From NCBI GenBank assembly GCA_900108205.1, contig FNUU01000006.1, forward strand, positions 43,496 through 107,495: a DNA stretch of 64,000 nt, given 5' to 3'. Positions 1 through 8,525 of the stretch are shown one piece after another. This DNA is from Eubacterium ruminantium. GTDB taxonomy: Bacteria > Bacillota > Clostridia > Lachnospirales > Lachnospiraceae. The position numbers were made by a program, and so were the translations under genes. The notes under the pieces were generated by a model. The model was not told where the DNA came from and searched no databases. It saw only the letters and a list, made by a program, of their open reading frames with translations. Every line of letters begins with the position of its first letter. The stretch's first letter is position 1.

Positions 1-2351
1 AATTAGTTAAATCAAATATCAGAAAAGACAGAGCGGTATTTACAGCGTTCCTTATGATCATCATTTTGTCAACACTATTGCTGAGTATTGGCCTTTTTAT
101 GAAAAAATATGATGCTCAGTATGATGAGAAGAAAGAAAGGGCAGGCATCGGCGATGTAGAGCTTTTTGCAACAGGGAATAGTGATGAAGTGTCTGAAGTG
201 ATTAATGGTATTTCGGATGTTAAGGAATATCGATTATCGGACATAATTCGTTCGGAGGAAGCTTCTCTTTCTTCTGAAGAAAGAAAATATGAAGAGAGCA
301 GATCAGATGTGGTCCTCCACTCTGTTGAGAGTGTACATATAAGTCACTGCAAATTTATGGAGAGAGATGATTCTTTTCCCGGACCGAAGGTATATCTTAA
401 TCTGTATTTTGCATCCTCAAATGGTTTTAAGCCGGGAGATAAGATTACCATAGAAGTGCCGGCGCTTGAAACGAAGGAATACACGGTTGCAGGAATCTAT
501 GAGGACGTTCAGCAAGGCAACACCTTCTCATGGTGCTCGGTAGCACTTGATCCGGATTCCTTCAAAGCACAGCGGAAGCTTGCAGAGGATGCTGCAAAGC
601 TTGATATAGCTTATATCGCTCAGACAGAAATAGTTGTATCCTTCGTGCAGGGCGTGATTCATGATGATGGACTCCAGACAATCATCAGTGCACTCTACGA
701 AAAGAATATTCCGACATATGGATTCACTATCAAGCTGGCTAAGGCAGGTTATGTAAGTGTAACAAATATACTTGCTGCCTTTACAACAGTATTTGCTCTT
801 GTGGCAATGATCGTATGCTTTGTAATGATCATATTTACTATTAATAACAACATTGACAGGGATGTCCGAAATATAGGAGCACTCAGAGCTGTAGGACATA
901 CCAACAGACAGATCCATGCGGCACTTCTCTTGGAATATCTTGTGATAGGAACTGCCGGATGCTGCACAGGAACAGCGCTTGCATATATCGTGATGCCGGT
1001 GCTCGATAAGGGATTAATGCGTTCGGTAACAGGAATGTATTGGGAGAATAAAATCTATCCGCTTATGAATATCGTGGTGCTCGTAGGACTGCTTATTGCA
1101 ATGTCACTGGTTGTGTTTCTGACAACACGCAGGATCAGAAACCTTCATCCGGCAACAGCTCTTCGTTTCGGACTTCAGTCAAACAGCTTCAAGAAGAATC
1201 CGCTTCCGCTTGCTACAACAAAGGGTAAGCTTAATCCTCTTCTTGCAGCAAAGAGTATGCTTCAGAATAAGGTTCAGAATCTTATCGTAGCAGGTGTAGT
1301 GGTAGTTGTAGCTTTCATGACTATATTTTCAGGAATCCTTTTATACAATACTCGTGTGGATATATCAAAATTCCAGACGATAGTAGAGGGCGATGTTCCT
1401 GATGGAGTTGTAATGGTAAATACAACCGATGAGGCCGAGATAAGCAGCATCCGCGAGGATATTGCTAAGATACCGGGAGTATCTGAAGCATATGGCTACG
1501 AATGGCATAATATCAGCGTTGAGGGCAAGGCTACCTATGCTTTCTATACGGATCATCCGGAGTATCTGCAGTGTGGAGTTTACGAGGGACAGATGTTCCG
1601 GGAGGCAAATGAAGCTGTTATCGGAAGACTTCTTGCCGAAAAGCTGGATGTTAAGATTGGTGATGAGATAGAAATAGAATGCGCCGGAAATAAGGCACGC
1701 TTCATCGTTACAGGTTATCAGCAGTCTGTTATAAATATGGGCGAACGTGTATTTATAAGTGCTGAAGGACTGAAGAGACTGGGCCTTCAGCCGGAATTCA
1801 GCGGTGTCAGGATCCGTGTCGAGGATGCGACAGAGGAGGCGGTGGATGATGTTCTTTCACAGGCAAAGGAGGTTCTTGGCGAAAGCTGTACAGGAGTCGA
1901 TAATGTATACCGTTATCAGAGGAGTGGAGATAACCTGATCATGTTTGCGGCAACACTGCTGATACTTCTGCTGATATTTGTAAATATCGGAATCATCTTC
2001 CTTGTTATCAAGCTTCTCCTGAAGACTGTATTTATCAGGAAGGAGAAGGAGTTTGGTATCAAGAAGGCAGTCGGTTTCACAAGCCGTCAGCTGAGACTTC
2101 AGCTCGCGCTTTCACTCTTCCCGGTAAGCTTTATCGCTTCAATAGGTGGAGCAATACTTGGATTCCTGTTGGTTAACCCATTGCTCTCAGCAGTGCTGAG
2201 TGGTTTTGGTATAGCCAGTGCTGATTTTCTTCTGGCACCTGCGCTGATATTTATAACAGTTGCTGTGGTCGGAGTTTTAGTTTTCGGAATGACCTATCTG
2301 ATGTCAGGAAGAATGAAGAAGATTTCTGCATACCAGCTTATGCAGGAATAA
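1..2351 (+). CDS. FtsX-like ABC transporter permease, 5' end outside window
   Basis: Membrane permease of an ABC transporter of the FtsX/MacB type, which usually works with an ATPase in lipoprotein, peptide or envelope-stress export. The reading frame is open from base 3, so the true start lies upstream of the window; the first internal ATG (position 54) falls inside the first membrane segment. The visible 782 residues show a first helix followed by a large extracytoplasmic domain, then three helices with an FtsX core (VRNIGALRAVGHTNRQIH). A second extracytoplasmic domain and a second FtsX core near the C-terminus follow (EFGIKKAVGFTSRQLRLQ). This duplicated layout is typical of 750-1100 residue permeases. 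The partner ATPase would be expected just upstream. A terminator follows 20 bases after the stop. Substrate unknown. Confidence 0.9.
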   Translation, partial: LVKSNIRKDRAVFTAFLMIIILSTLLLSIGLFMKKYDAQYDEKKERAGIGDVELFATGNSDEVSEVINGISDVKEYRLSDIIRSEEASLSSEERKYEESRSDVVLHSVESVHISHCKFMERDDSFPGPKVYLNLYFASSNGFKPGDKITIEVPALETKEYTVAGIYEDVQQGNTFSWCSVALDPDSFKAQRKLAEDAAKLDIAYIAQTEIVVSFVQGVIHDDGLQTIISALYEKNIPTYGFTIKLAKAGYVSVTNILAAFTTVFALVAMIVCFVMIIFTINNNIDRDVRNIGALRAVGHTNRQIHAALLLEYLVIGTAGCCTGTALAYIVMPVLDKGLMRSVTGMYWENKIYPLMNIVVLVGLLIAMSLVVFLTTRRIRNLHPATALRFGLQSNSFKKNPLPLATTKGKLNPLLAAKSMLQNKVQNLIVAGVVVVVAFMTIFSGILLYNTRVDISKFQTIVEGDVPDGVVMVNTTDEAEISSIREDIAKIPGVSEAYGYEWHNISVEGKATYAFYTDHPEYLQCGVYEGQMFREANEAVIGRLLAEKLDVKIGDEIEIECAGNKARFIVTGYQQSVINMGERVFISAEGLKRLGLQPEFSGVRIRVEDATEEAVDDVLSQAKEVLGESCTGVDNVYRYQRSGDNLIMFAATLLILLLIFVNIGIIFLVIKLLLKTVFIRKEKEFGIKKAVGFTSRQLRLQLALSLFPVSFIASIGGAILGFLLVNPLLSAVLSGFGIASADFLLAPALIFITVAVVGVLVFGMTYLMSGRMKKISAYQLMQE

Positions 2352-2370
2352 AAAGAAAAAATGACATATG

Positions 2371-2408
2371 AGCCACTGTGAGAATACTTACAGTGGCTTA
2401 TTTTTTTG
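2371..2408 (+). terminator. Rho-independent terminator after the ABC permease
   Basis: A 9-10 bp stem AGCCACTGT/ACAGTGGCT is followed by a run of seven or more T. It closes the permease transcription unit. Confidence 0.9.
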
Positions 2409-2544
2409 CCGTTAATTCTGTCTGAGTCGGAGTGCAATCTTCGGCAGGGGTAAACGCTCTGCGAGGATATGTACGGATTCAGACAGGGATTTGGCACCAG
2501 TATCTTCCGTTTAATGAATATATGTATAAGTAAATGTATAAAAA

Positions 2545-2578
2545 TGCATAATATACACCAATAAATGTATATTATGCA
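2545..2578. promoter_or_regulatory. Candidate ArgR operator (two ARG boxes)
   Basis: A perfect 13-bp inverted repeat is seen: TGCATAATATACA at 2545-2557 and TGTATATTATGCA at 2566-2578. Each arm is itself nearly palindromic, as ARG boxes are, and the arm centres are 21 bp apart. That is the spacing of paired ARG boxes bound by an ArgR hexamer. It lies 28 bp upstream of the -35 of the arg promoter. Arginine-dependent repression is inferred from position and form. Confidence 0.6.
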
Positions 2579-2605
2579 AAAAATAATGAATAATAAATAA
2601 AATGC

Positions 2606-2634
2606 TTGCATATTTAAAACTATGAGACTATAAT
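2606..2634 (+). promoter_or_regulatory. Sigma-A promoter of the arg genes
   Basis: TTGCAT at 2606-2611 and TATAAT at 2629-2634 are separated by 17 bp. This gives a leader of about 105 nt before argC. Confidence 0.8.
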
Positions 2635-2745
2635 CGGTTTCATGTATTCTTACGTTTATCCGGCATATGGATAAAGGATGCATATTTGATGTTTAAAATG
2701 ATTACAAATGAATTCTAATGCATTATAAGATAAGGAGATAAATAA

Positions 2746-3852
2746 ATGATCAAAGCGGGAATAATAGGTTCAACAGGTTATGCAGGCCAGGAACTGGTAA
2801 GAATACTTCTTGGTCACAAGGATGCTGAGATAGTCTGGTTTGGTTCACACAGCTATGTGGATAAGGACTACAGCGAAGTTTACGGAAATATGTTTAATAT
2901 TGTAGATGCAAAATGTCTCGATGACAATCTGGATGAGCTTTCAAAGCAGGCGGATGTCATTTTCACGGCAACTCCACAGGGATACCTTGCGGGAGTAATA
3001 AATGACGATATTCTGAACAATTCCAAGGTTATCGATCTTTCTGCAGATTTCAGACTTAAGGATACAGATGTATATGAAAAATGGTATAAGATAGAGCATC
3101 AGGCTAAGCAGTATATCGGAGAAGCGGTATACGGCCTTTGCGAGCTTAACAGAGAAAGCATCAAGGGAGCAAGACTTATAGCAAATCCGGGATGCTATAC
3201 AACAACTTCAATTCTTTCGCTTTATCCGCTTGTAAGAGAGCATATGATCGATGTTGAGACAATCGTAGTTGATGCAAAATCCGGTACTTCAGGCGCCGGC
3301 AGAAGCGCAAAGCTTGCAAATCTTTACTGTGAAGTAAATGAAAGCATTAAGGCTTACGGTGTAACAACACACAGACATACTCCTGAGATTGAAGAGCAGC
3401 TTGGATATGCATTTAATGCAGGCGAGAAGACAGACCTTTTTACAGTAGGTCAGAAGGCTCTTTCTGCCGGCAATCCGGGAGGAAATCCGCTTCTTATCAA
3501 TTTCACACCTCACCTCGTTCCGATGAACAGAGGAATCCTTGCTACATGTTATGCAAAACTCAGTGGTAAATATACTTACGACGATGTAAAGGCAGCTTAT
3601 GATAAGTACTATAAGGATGAGCAGTTCATCAGAGTGCTTAAGAAGGGGGTTATGCCTGAAACAAGATGGGTTGAGGGCAGCAATTATGTTGATATCAATT
3701 TTGTGATCGATGAGAGAACAGGACGTATAGTAGTATGCGGAGCACTTGATAACATGGTCAAGGGTGCAGCAGGACAGGCTGTTCAGAATATGAACCTTAT
3801 ATTCGGTCTTCCGGAAAATGAAGGTCTTCTGATGCCTCCTGTATTTCCATAG
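2746..3852 (+). CDS. argC: N-acetyl-gamma-glutamyl-phosphate reductase
   Basis: Third step of arginine biosynthesis: NADPH-dependent reduction of N-acetylglutamyl-5-phosphate to the semialdehyde, in the cytoplasm. The N-terminus carries a Rossmann motif (GIIGSTGYAGQELVR). The catalytic cysteine is Cys150 in ANPGCYTT, and the substrate-binding segment HRHTPEIEEQ follows. At 368 residues it is slightly longer than the usual 340-350 of long-form ArgC. The start is set by AAGGAG 8 bases upstream. argJ follows after 86 bases and argB later, with a promoter and a probable ArgR operator in front. The downstream arginine genes (argD, argF and so on) are not in the window. Confidence 0.97.
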   Translation: MIKAGIIGSTGYAGQELVRILLGHKDAEIVWFGSHSYVDKDYSEVYGNMFNIVDAKCLDDNLDELSKQADVIFTATPQGYLAGVINDDILNNSKVIDLSADFRLKDTDVYEKWYKIEHQAKQYIGEAVYGLCELNRESIKGARLIANPGCYTTTSILSLYPLVREHMIDVETIVVDAKSGTSGAGRSAKLANLYCEVNESIKAYGVTTHRHTPEIEEQLGYAFNAGEKTDLFTVGQKALSAGNPGGNPLLINFTPHLVPMNRGILATCYAKLSGKYTYDDVKAAYDKYYKDEQFIRVLKKGVMPETRWVEGSNYVDINFVIDERTGRIVVCGALDNMVKGAAGQAVQNMNLIFGLPENEGLLMPPVFP

Positions 3853-3938
3853 GATCATAAGTCGACAGTTTATATATAGATTATTGATTGAATAAATAGC
3901 CGGAAGAGCTTTTCTGTAGAAATGGAGGAACAGATAAT

Positions 3939-5171
3939 ATGTCATTTCAGATTATTTCAGGCGGTGTTACAGCTGCAAAAGGATATAAATGTGCCAGTAC
4001 AAGAGTTGGCATTAAACCAAAGGGAACCAACAGAGATCTTACTCTTATAGTAAGTGAAGTTCCTGCAGTATGCGTGGGAACATTTACAAGGAACCTTGTC
4101 AAGGCGGCTCCTGTAAAATGGGATATGAATATTGCATATAATGTAAAGACTGCTCAGGCAGTGATCGTAAATACAGGTATAGCAAATGCGGCAACCGGTG
4201 AAGAGGGACTTAAGAGCTGTGCTGCAGAAGCTGAGAAGGTCGGAGCAGTTCTCGGTATTCCGAGTGAGACGGTTCTTACAGCTTCAACAGGAGTTATCGG
4301 ACCGCAGATTCCTGTAGACAAGATATGCGGAGGCGTTGAGGAACTGGTTTCAAAGCTTTCCGACAGCGCTGAGGAAGCTCATGAGGCAGCGAAGGCTATT
4401 ATGACAACTGATACACAGCCAAAGGAGATTTCGGTAAGTTTTGAAATCGGTGGTAAAACCTGTACCATCGGTGCTATGTGCAAGGGCTCGGGAATGATCC
4501 ATCCAAATATGGGAACAATGCTTGGATTTATCATGTCTGATGTTAAGATTGAGCACAGCATTGCGCTTAAAACTCTCAGAGAAGTAATTGATGATACCTT
4601 TAACATGGTATCGGTTGATGGAGATACATCAACAAATGATACAGTAATGCTCCTTGCAAATGGTCTTGCAGAGAATCCTGAGATCACAGGCGAAGGCGCA
4701 GATCTGGATACATTTAAGGAAGCTCTCAGAGCAGTAGCTGAATTCCTGGCAAAGAATATTGCTAAGGATGGAGAAGGTGCAACCAGACTCTTTACCTGTC
4801 ATGTAACAGGTGCTAAGGATGAGAAGAATGCAAGGATACTTGCTAAGTCGGTTATTACTTCAAATCTGACAAAGGCGGCAATCTTTGGAATGGATGCCAA
4901 CTGCGGAAGACTTTTCTGCGCTATGGGTTATTCCGGAGCAGAATTTGATCCGGAGCATACAGATATTATCCTCAGCAGCAAGAATGGTTCTATCAAGCTT
5001 GTAGAAAACGGTATGCTTATCGATTTCTCTGAAGAAGAAGCTTTATCTGTGCTTCAGCCGGATGAGATCACAGCCGACTGTATACTTCAGGAAGGCGACG
5101 GAGAAGCTACAGCATGGGGCTGCGATCTGACATATGATTACGTTAAGATCAATGCAGACTACAGATCATGA
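3939..5171 (+). CDS. argJ: Bifunctional glutamate N-acetyltransferase / ornithine acetyltransferase
   Basis: Transfers acetyl from N-acetylornithine to glutamate, recycling the acetyl group in the cyclic arginine pathway; many ArgJ also accept acetyl-CoA. The precursor normally cleaves itself before a threonine that becomes the nucleophile. Here the site is KGSGMIHPNMGTMLGF with Thr193. The residue before the cleavage point is Gly192 where most ArgJ have Ala. The length (410) is normal, and the C-terminus has the conserved GRLFCAMGYSG segment. GGAGG lies 10 bases before the ATG. Its stop codon directly abuts the R1 repeat array that separates it from argB. Confidence 0.96.
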   Translation: MSFQIISGGVTAAKGYKCASTRVGIKPKGTNRDLTLIVSEVPAVCVGTFTRNLVKAAPVKWDMNIAYNVKTAQAVIVNTGIANAATGEEGLKSCAAEAEKVGAVLGIPSETVLTASTGVIGPQIPVDKICGGVEELVSKLSDSAEEAHEAAKAIMTTDTQPKEISVSFEIGGKTCTIGAMCKGSGMIHPNMGTMLGFIMSDVKIEHSIALKTLREVIDDTFNMVSVDGDTSTNDTVMLLANGLAENPEITGEGADLDTFKEALRAVAEFLAKNIAKDGEGATRLFTCHVTGAKDEKNARILAKSVITSNLTKAAIFGMDANCGRLFCAMGYSGAEFDPEHTDIILSSKNGSIKLVENGMLIDFSEEEALSVLQPDEITADCILQEGDGEATAWGCDLTYDYVKINADYRS

Positions 5172-5456
5172 GGGACTTTAGTCCCGCAGGATTATGAGGA
5201 GCGGTTTTTGCTTCTCATAATGTAACTTATCAGAAGAAAAACAAGCACGAGTGAAACGAGTATTTGTTTTTCTTGATAAGTTACCGGAGGGACTTTAGTC
5301 CCGCAGGATTATGAGATGCGGTTTTTGCTTCTCATAATGTAACTTATCATAAGAAAAACAAGCACAAGTGAAACGAGTATTTGTTTTTCTTGATAAGTTA
5401 CCGGAGGGACTTTAGTCCCGCAGGATTATGAGATGCGGTTTTTGCTTCTCATAATG
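5172..5456 (+). repeat. R1 repeat array, 117-bp period, about 2.4 copies
   Basis: Starts at 5172, 5289 and 5406 give an exact 117-bp period. Each unit has three hairpins. The first is GGGAC-TTTA-GTCCC. The second has an 8-bp stem ATTATGAG/CTCATAAT. The third is a 20-bp stem TAACTTATCA..AAGAAAAACAA paired with TTGTTTTTCTT..GATAAGTTA with a 2-nt bulge. There is no coding potential. Units identical to the second copy occur in inverted orientation at 10420-10647, and a diverged copy lies at 35654-35788. It occupies the whole argJ-argB gap apart from about 100 bases. Confidence 0.9.
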
Positions 5457-5571
5457 TGATAAATGTATGTTGATACAGTACATATAAAGTGTTAAAGTAT
5501 GAAGGAAGGATTATAAGAAAATGATCTACAGATATGAACAGGAATTAGAATTAAATTCGGAGGATAATAAA

Positions 5572-6459
5572 ATGGTAAGTAATGATTCTTTGGATAAGGT
5601 TCTTGCAAAAGCTCAGACACTGAGCGAGGCGCTTCCATATATCCAGCGTTTCAATGGAAGTACTATTGTAGTTAAGTATGGCGGAAGTGCCATGCTTGAT
5701 GAAAACCTTAAATATAATGTCATTAAGGACGTTGCACTCCTTAAGCTTATCGGTCTTAAGCCTATCATCGTTCACGGCGGTGGTAAGGAGATCAACAAAT
5801 GGCTTGGAAAGATCAATAAGCAGTCTGAATTCGTAAATGGTCTTCGTGTTACGGATGAAGAAACCCTTGAAGTAGCAGAAATGGTACTTAATAAAGTAAA
5901 TAAGAGTCTGGTTGCCATGATGACTCAGCTTGGTCTTAAGGCTGTTGGTATCAGCGGTAAGGACGCAGGCCTTCTCCAGACACATAAGAAGTTTTCTGAT
6001 GGTAAGGATATCGGTTTTGTAGGTGAAGTTACTTCTTCAGATACAACGATACTTGATACACTTATCCGTGATGATTTCATCCCTGTTATAGCACCTATAG
6101 GACTTGGAGATGATTTCCATGGATATAATATAAATGCTGACGACTGCGCATGCGCCATAGCTTCAGCGGTAAATGCCGAGAAGCTTGTATTCCTTACAGA
6201 TATTGAAGGTGTATTTGTTGATCCGAGTGATAAGAAGACTCTTGTATCCGAGATGAATGTTGCGGAAGCAGAGGAGTTTATCGAGAAAGGTGTCGTAGGC
6301 GGCGGTATGATGCCAAAGCTTAAGAACTGTATCGAAGCTCTGAAGAACGGCGTTTCAAGAGTCCACATCCTTGACGGACGTGTTGAACATTGTCTCTTAC
6401 TTGAGTTCTTTACCGAAAAAGGTATCGGTACAGCTATTCTTAAGGATCCGTTATTCTAA
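5572..6459 (+). CDS. argB: N-acetylglutamate kinase, arginine-sensitive type
   Basis: Phosphorylates N-acetylglutamate using ATP, the second and usually regulated step of arginine synthesis. Amino-acid-kinase motifs are clear: [19 protein letters not shown], the ADDCA region, and [11 protein letters not shown]. The N-terminal helix ending in [13 protein letters not shown] is the extension found in hexameric, arginine-inhibited enzymes, so feedback inhibition is likely (inference from family). The frame is open from an ATG at 5521. The ATG at 5572 has GGAGG at ideal distance and gives the normal 295 residues, so it is preferred. It is separated from argJ by the R1 array; a weak TTGATA-17-TAAAGT at 5470-5498 could be its own promoter. 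A hairpin terminator follows. Confidence 0.95.
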   Translation: MVSNDSLDKVLAKAQTLSEALPYIQRFNGSTIVVKYGGSAMLDENLKYNVIKDVALLKLIGLKPIIVHGGGKEINKWLGKINKQSEFVNGLRVTDEETLEVAEMVLNKVNKSLVAMMTQLGLKAVGISGKDAGLLQTHKKFSDGKDIGFVGEVTSSDTTILDTLIRDDFIPVIAPIGLGDDFHGYNINADDCACAIASAVNAEKLVFLTDIEGVFVDPSDKKTLVSEMNVAEAEEFIEKGVVGGGMMPKLKNCIEALKNGVSRVHILDGRVEHCLLLEFFTEKGIGTAILKDPLF

Positions 6460-6479
6460 GAAACGTAAATGGCCTTTCG

Positions 6480-6522
6480 GGGATCATATATCTTAATATA
6501 AGGTATATGGTCCCTTGATTTT
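6480..6522 (+). terminator. Terminator after argB
   Basis: A 16-bp stem with three G-U pairs (6480-6495 with 6499-6514, loop ATA) is followed by TTGATTTT. Confidence 0.65.
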
Positions 6523-6669
6523 ATAATAAAAAAGGTACGGCAGATAATTGGAGAAGAAATCCATCGATCAATCTGAAGCTTATCGGTACTAGTGGAGAAT
6601 ATATATTTTTAGATGGGCGACCACATATGATAAATGGATAAAAATTCACGAAAAATATTAAAATAGATA

Positions 6670-6698
6670 TTGAATAAGTGTTACAAATTCGTTACAAT
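6670..6698 (+). promoter_or_regulatory. Promoter of the ComEA-like gene
   Basis: TTGAAT and TACAAT are separated by 17 bp, about 90 bases before the coding start. Confidence 0.6.
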
Positions 6699-6790
6699 AA
6701 ACATGAATTCTGAGTATATCTTTTCCTGCGTTCAGATTATTTTTTGTTGTGTTAAAACACAATTAATGATTTGAAGGGGAGATGAGATAT

Positions 6791-7465
6791 ATGAGATATT
6801 TAAATATAGCGGCTTTATTTCTGATCATGTTTTTTTCATTCGGTGGATGCTCAGGCAAAAATGATGTGACAGTCATTGACAGTTACAGCCAAAACGAAAA
6901 TCCGGAAGAGAATAAAGACAGCAGCACAGAACTTAGCCTAAACAGCGGGAAAACCGATACGCTGCAGGAGCCTCAATCGGAGGAAACGCAAAGTATTACT
7001 GAAGATGACCGGAGTGATCGGTATATCCGGGTGTATATATGTGGTTCGGTTCAGGAGGAAGGGGTTTATTTCCTTCCGGAGGGAAGCATTATAAATGATG
7101 CTCTTCTGATGGCCGGCGGATACAGCAGTGATGCAAGACATGGAATCGTTAATCTTGCTGAAGAATTAGAGGACGGCATGAGGATATATTTTCCTTCCCG
7201 CGAGGAAGGCAGTGAGCTGATCGCAGAGCTTATCCAAAAGGATAACGTCAGCGAAACCACGAGCGGTGAACAGGGAAGAATCAATATAAATACAGCCGAT
7301 AAAAATGAATTAATGTCGCTGCCCGGGATTGGGGAAAGCAGAGCAGCGGATATAATTTCTTACAGAGAGAAAAATGGTGGTTTTAAAAGTATTGAGGAAA
7401 TAAAAAATATTAGTGGTATTAAGGATAATATCTTTGATAAGATAAAAGATCTTATTACCATATAA
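6791..7465 (+). CDS. ComEA-like DNA-binding lipoprotein (SLBB + helix-hairpin-helix)
   Basis: Resembles the competence protein ComEA, which binds double-stranded DNA outside the membrane and hands it to the ComEC channel. Order of parts: a signal peptide ending in FFSFGGC, so probably a lipoprotein, where ComEA usually has a plain anchor. A polar Ser/Glu linker follows. Next is an SLBB domain (VYICGSVQEEGVYFLPEGS, residues about 84-145). Last are two C-terminal helix-hairpin-helix motifs (INTADKNELMSLPGIGES and ISGIKDNIFDKIKD). The in-frame ATG at 6782 sits directly on the GGGGAG, so the ATG at 6791 with 9-base spacing is chosen. No comEC is nearby. The response regulator starts 13 bases after its stop and is probably co-transcribed. 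Confidence 0.85.
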   Translation: MRYLNIAALFLIMFFSFGGCSGKNDVTVIDSYSQNENPEENKDSSTELSLNSGKTDTLQEPQSEETQSITEDDRSDRYIRVYICGSVQEEGVYFLPEGSIINDALLMAGGYSSDARHGIVNLAEELEDGMRIYFPSREEGSELIAELIQKDNVSETTSGEQGRININTADKNELMSLPGIGESRAADIISYREKNGGFKSIEEIKNISGIKDNIFDKIKDLITI

Positions 7466-7478
7466 AAGGGGAATAGCC

Positions 7479-8168
7479 ATGAAGAAGATACTTGTTGTTG
7501 ATGATGAAAAGCTTATAGTCAAGGGAATTCGCTACAGCTTAGAGCAGGATGATATGGAAGTAGATACTGCTTATGATGGCGAAGAGGCGATAAACAAAGC
7601 CAGAGAGAATTATTACGATATCATTTTGCTGGATATAATGCTTCCAAAGTTTACAGGACTTGAAGTGTGTCAGATGATCAGAGAGTTTTCTGATGTTCCT
7701 ATCATTATGCTTACTGCAAAGGGCGAAGATATGGATAAGATACTTGGCCTTGAGTACGGAGCGGATGATTATATAACAAAGCCTTTCAATATCCTTGAGG
7801 TTAAGGCGAGAATTAAGGCGATACTCAGACGTAATTCCAAGAATGAGGGACAGAAGAGTACAAAGGACAGCGTGATAGAGAAGAAGGGACTCAGACTTGA
7901 GCTTGACAGCAGGAGAGTGTTCATCGATGGCAAGGAGGCAAGCCTTACCGCTAAGGAATTTGATCTTGTGCTACTTCTGGTTTCAAATCCGAATAAAGTA
8001 TATTCAAGAGATGAACTGCTTCGCACCATCTGGGGTACAGCATATCCGGGAGATGCGAGAACAGTGGATGTTCATGTAAGACGACTTCGTGAGAAGATTG
8101 AAGAACATCCTGCTGATCCAAAATACATCCACACAAAATGGGGTGTTGGATACTACTTTGCAGATTAA
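7479..8168 (+). CDS. OmpR/PhoB-family response regulator, no adjacent kinase
   Basis: Two-component transcription factor. The receiver domain (residues 1-115) has the acidic pocket VVDDE, phospho-acceptor Asp52 in LLDIMLP, Thr79 and Lys101 (TKPFN). The C-terminal winged helix (about 135-227) contains LTAKEFDLVLLLVSNPNKVY and VDVHVRRLREKIE, the DNA-recognition part. At 229 residues it is of normal length. No histidine kinase gene precedes or follows; a strong terminator lies 13 bases downstream, so it is an orphan in this locus. Regulation of or by the ComEA-like gene is possible from the shared transcript but is not shown. Confidence 0.93.
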   Translation: MKKILVVDDEKLIVKGIRYSLEQDDMEVDTAYDGEEAINKARENYYDIILLDIMLPKFTGLEVCQMIREFSDVPIIMLTAKGEDMDKILGLEYGADDYITKPFNILEVKARIKAILRRNSKNEGQKSTKDSVIEKKGLRLELDSRRVFIDGKEASLTAKEFDLVLLLVSNPNKVYSRDELLRTIWGTAYPGDARTVDVHVRRLREKIEEHPADPKYIHTKWGVGYYFAD

Positions 8169-8181
8169 TAAAAATACTACC

Positions 8182-8209
8182 AGCCCGGCAACCTGTGCCG
8201 GGCTTTTTT
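8182..8209 (+). terminator. Terminator after the response regulator
   Basis: Stem AGCCCGGCA/TGCCGGGCT with a 5-base loop is followed by TTTTTT. Confidence 0.95.
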
Positions 8210-8212
8210 CTT

Positions 8213-8291
8213 TAATAGGAAATGTGTGTCTTATATAAAAACGATCCGTTAAGGTTGCGCTTCGCGCAGAGAGTGTCGCAAGTGACACTCT
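8213..8291 (+). repeat. R2 hairpin repeat, copy 1, with two extra hairpins
   Basis: Begins with AATAGGAAA, then a pairing arm, TTATATAAAAACG and CCGTTAAGGTTGC, shared with copies near 13115, 28776 and 35836. It is followed by TGCGC-TTC-GCGCA (8256-8268) and AGAGTGTC-6nt-GACACTCT (8270-8291). The rest of the gap up to the promoter at 8466 shows no gene or clear signal. Confidence 0.65.
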
Positions 8292-8465
8292 TTGTTCCGG
8301 TAGGTATGTCGAAAATACATGTGCCGAGAGATAGTGTATAGAATTTAAAAACGTATGGTATGAGAAACGGCGCGGTATAAGAATTTGTGCGGTATGAGAA
8401 GCTGCGAGACATGAGGTAACCCATATTGGAGTATATAAGTCTTAGACAAATGACATAGAAAAATA

Positions 8466-8495
8466 TTGTCATACGAGCGTGTTTTAGCTTATAAT
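8466..8495 (+). promoter_or_regulatory. Promoter of the hydrolase/methyltransferase fusion gene
   Basis: TTGTCA, an 18-bp spacer and TATAAT, 31 bases before the start codon. Confidence 0.65.
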
Positions 8496-8525
8496 AAGAT
8501 GATAATATTTTAGGAGCATTATAAG

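Noticed and set aside
5172..5456. The 117-bp array as a CRISPR
   Set aside because: The whole period is repeated with no unique spacers, units contain several internal hairpins, and no cas gene is present.
5521..5571. Upstream ATG of argB as the true start
   Set aside because: The ATG at 5572 has a better ribosome site and gives the standard length; the extension is not conserved in type.
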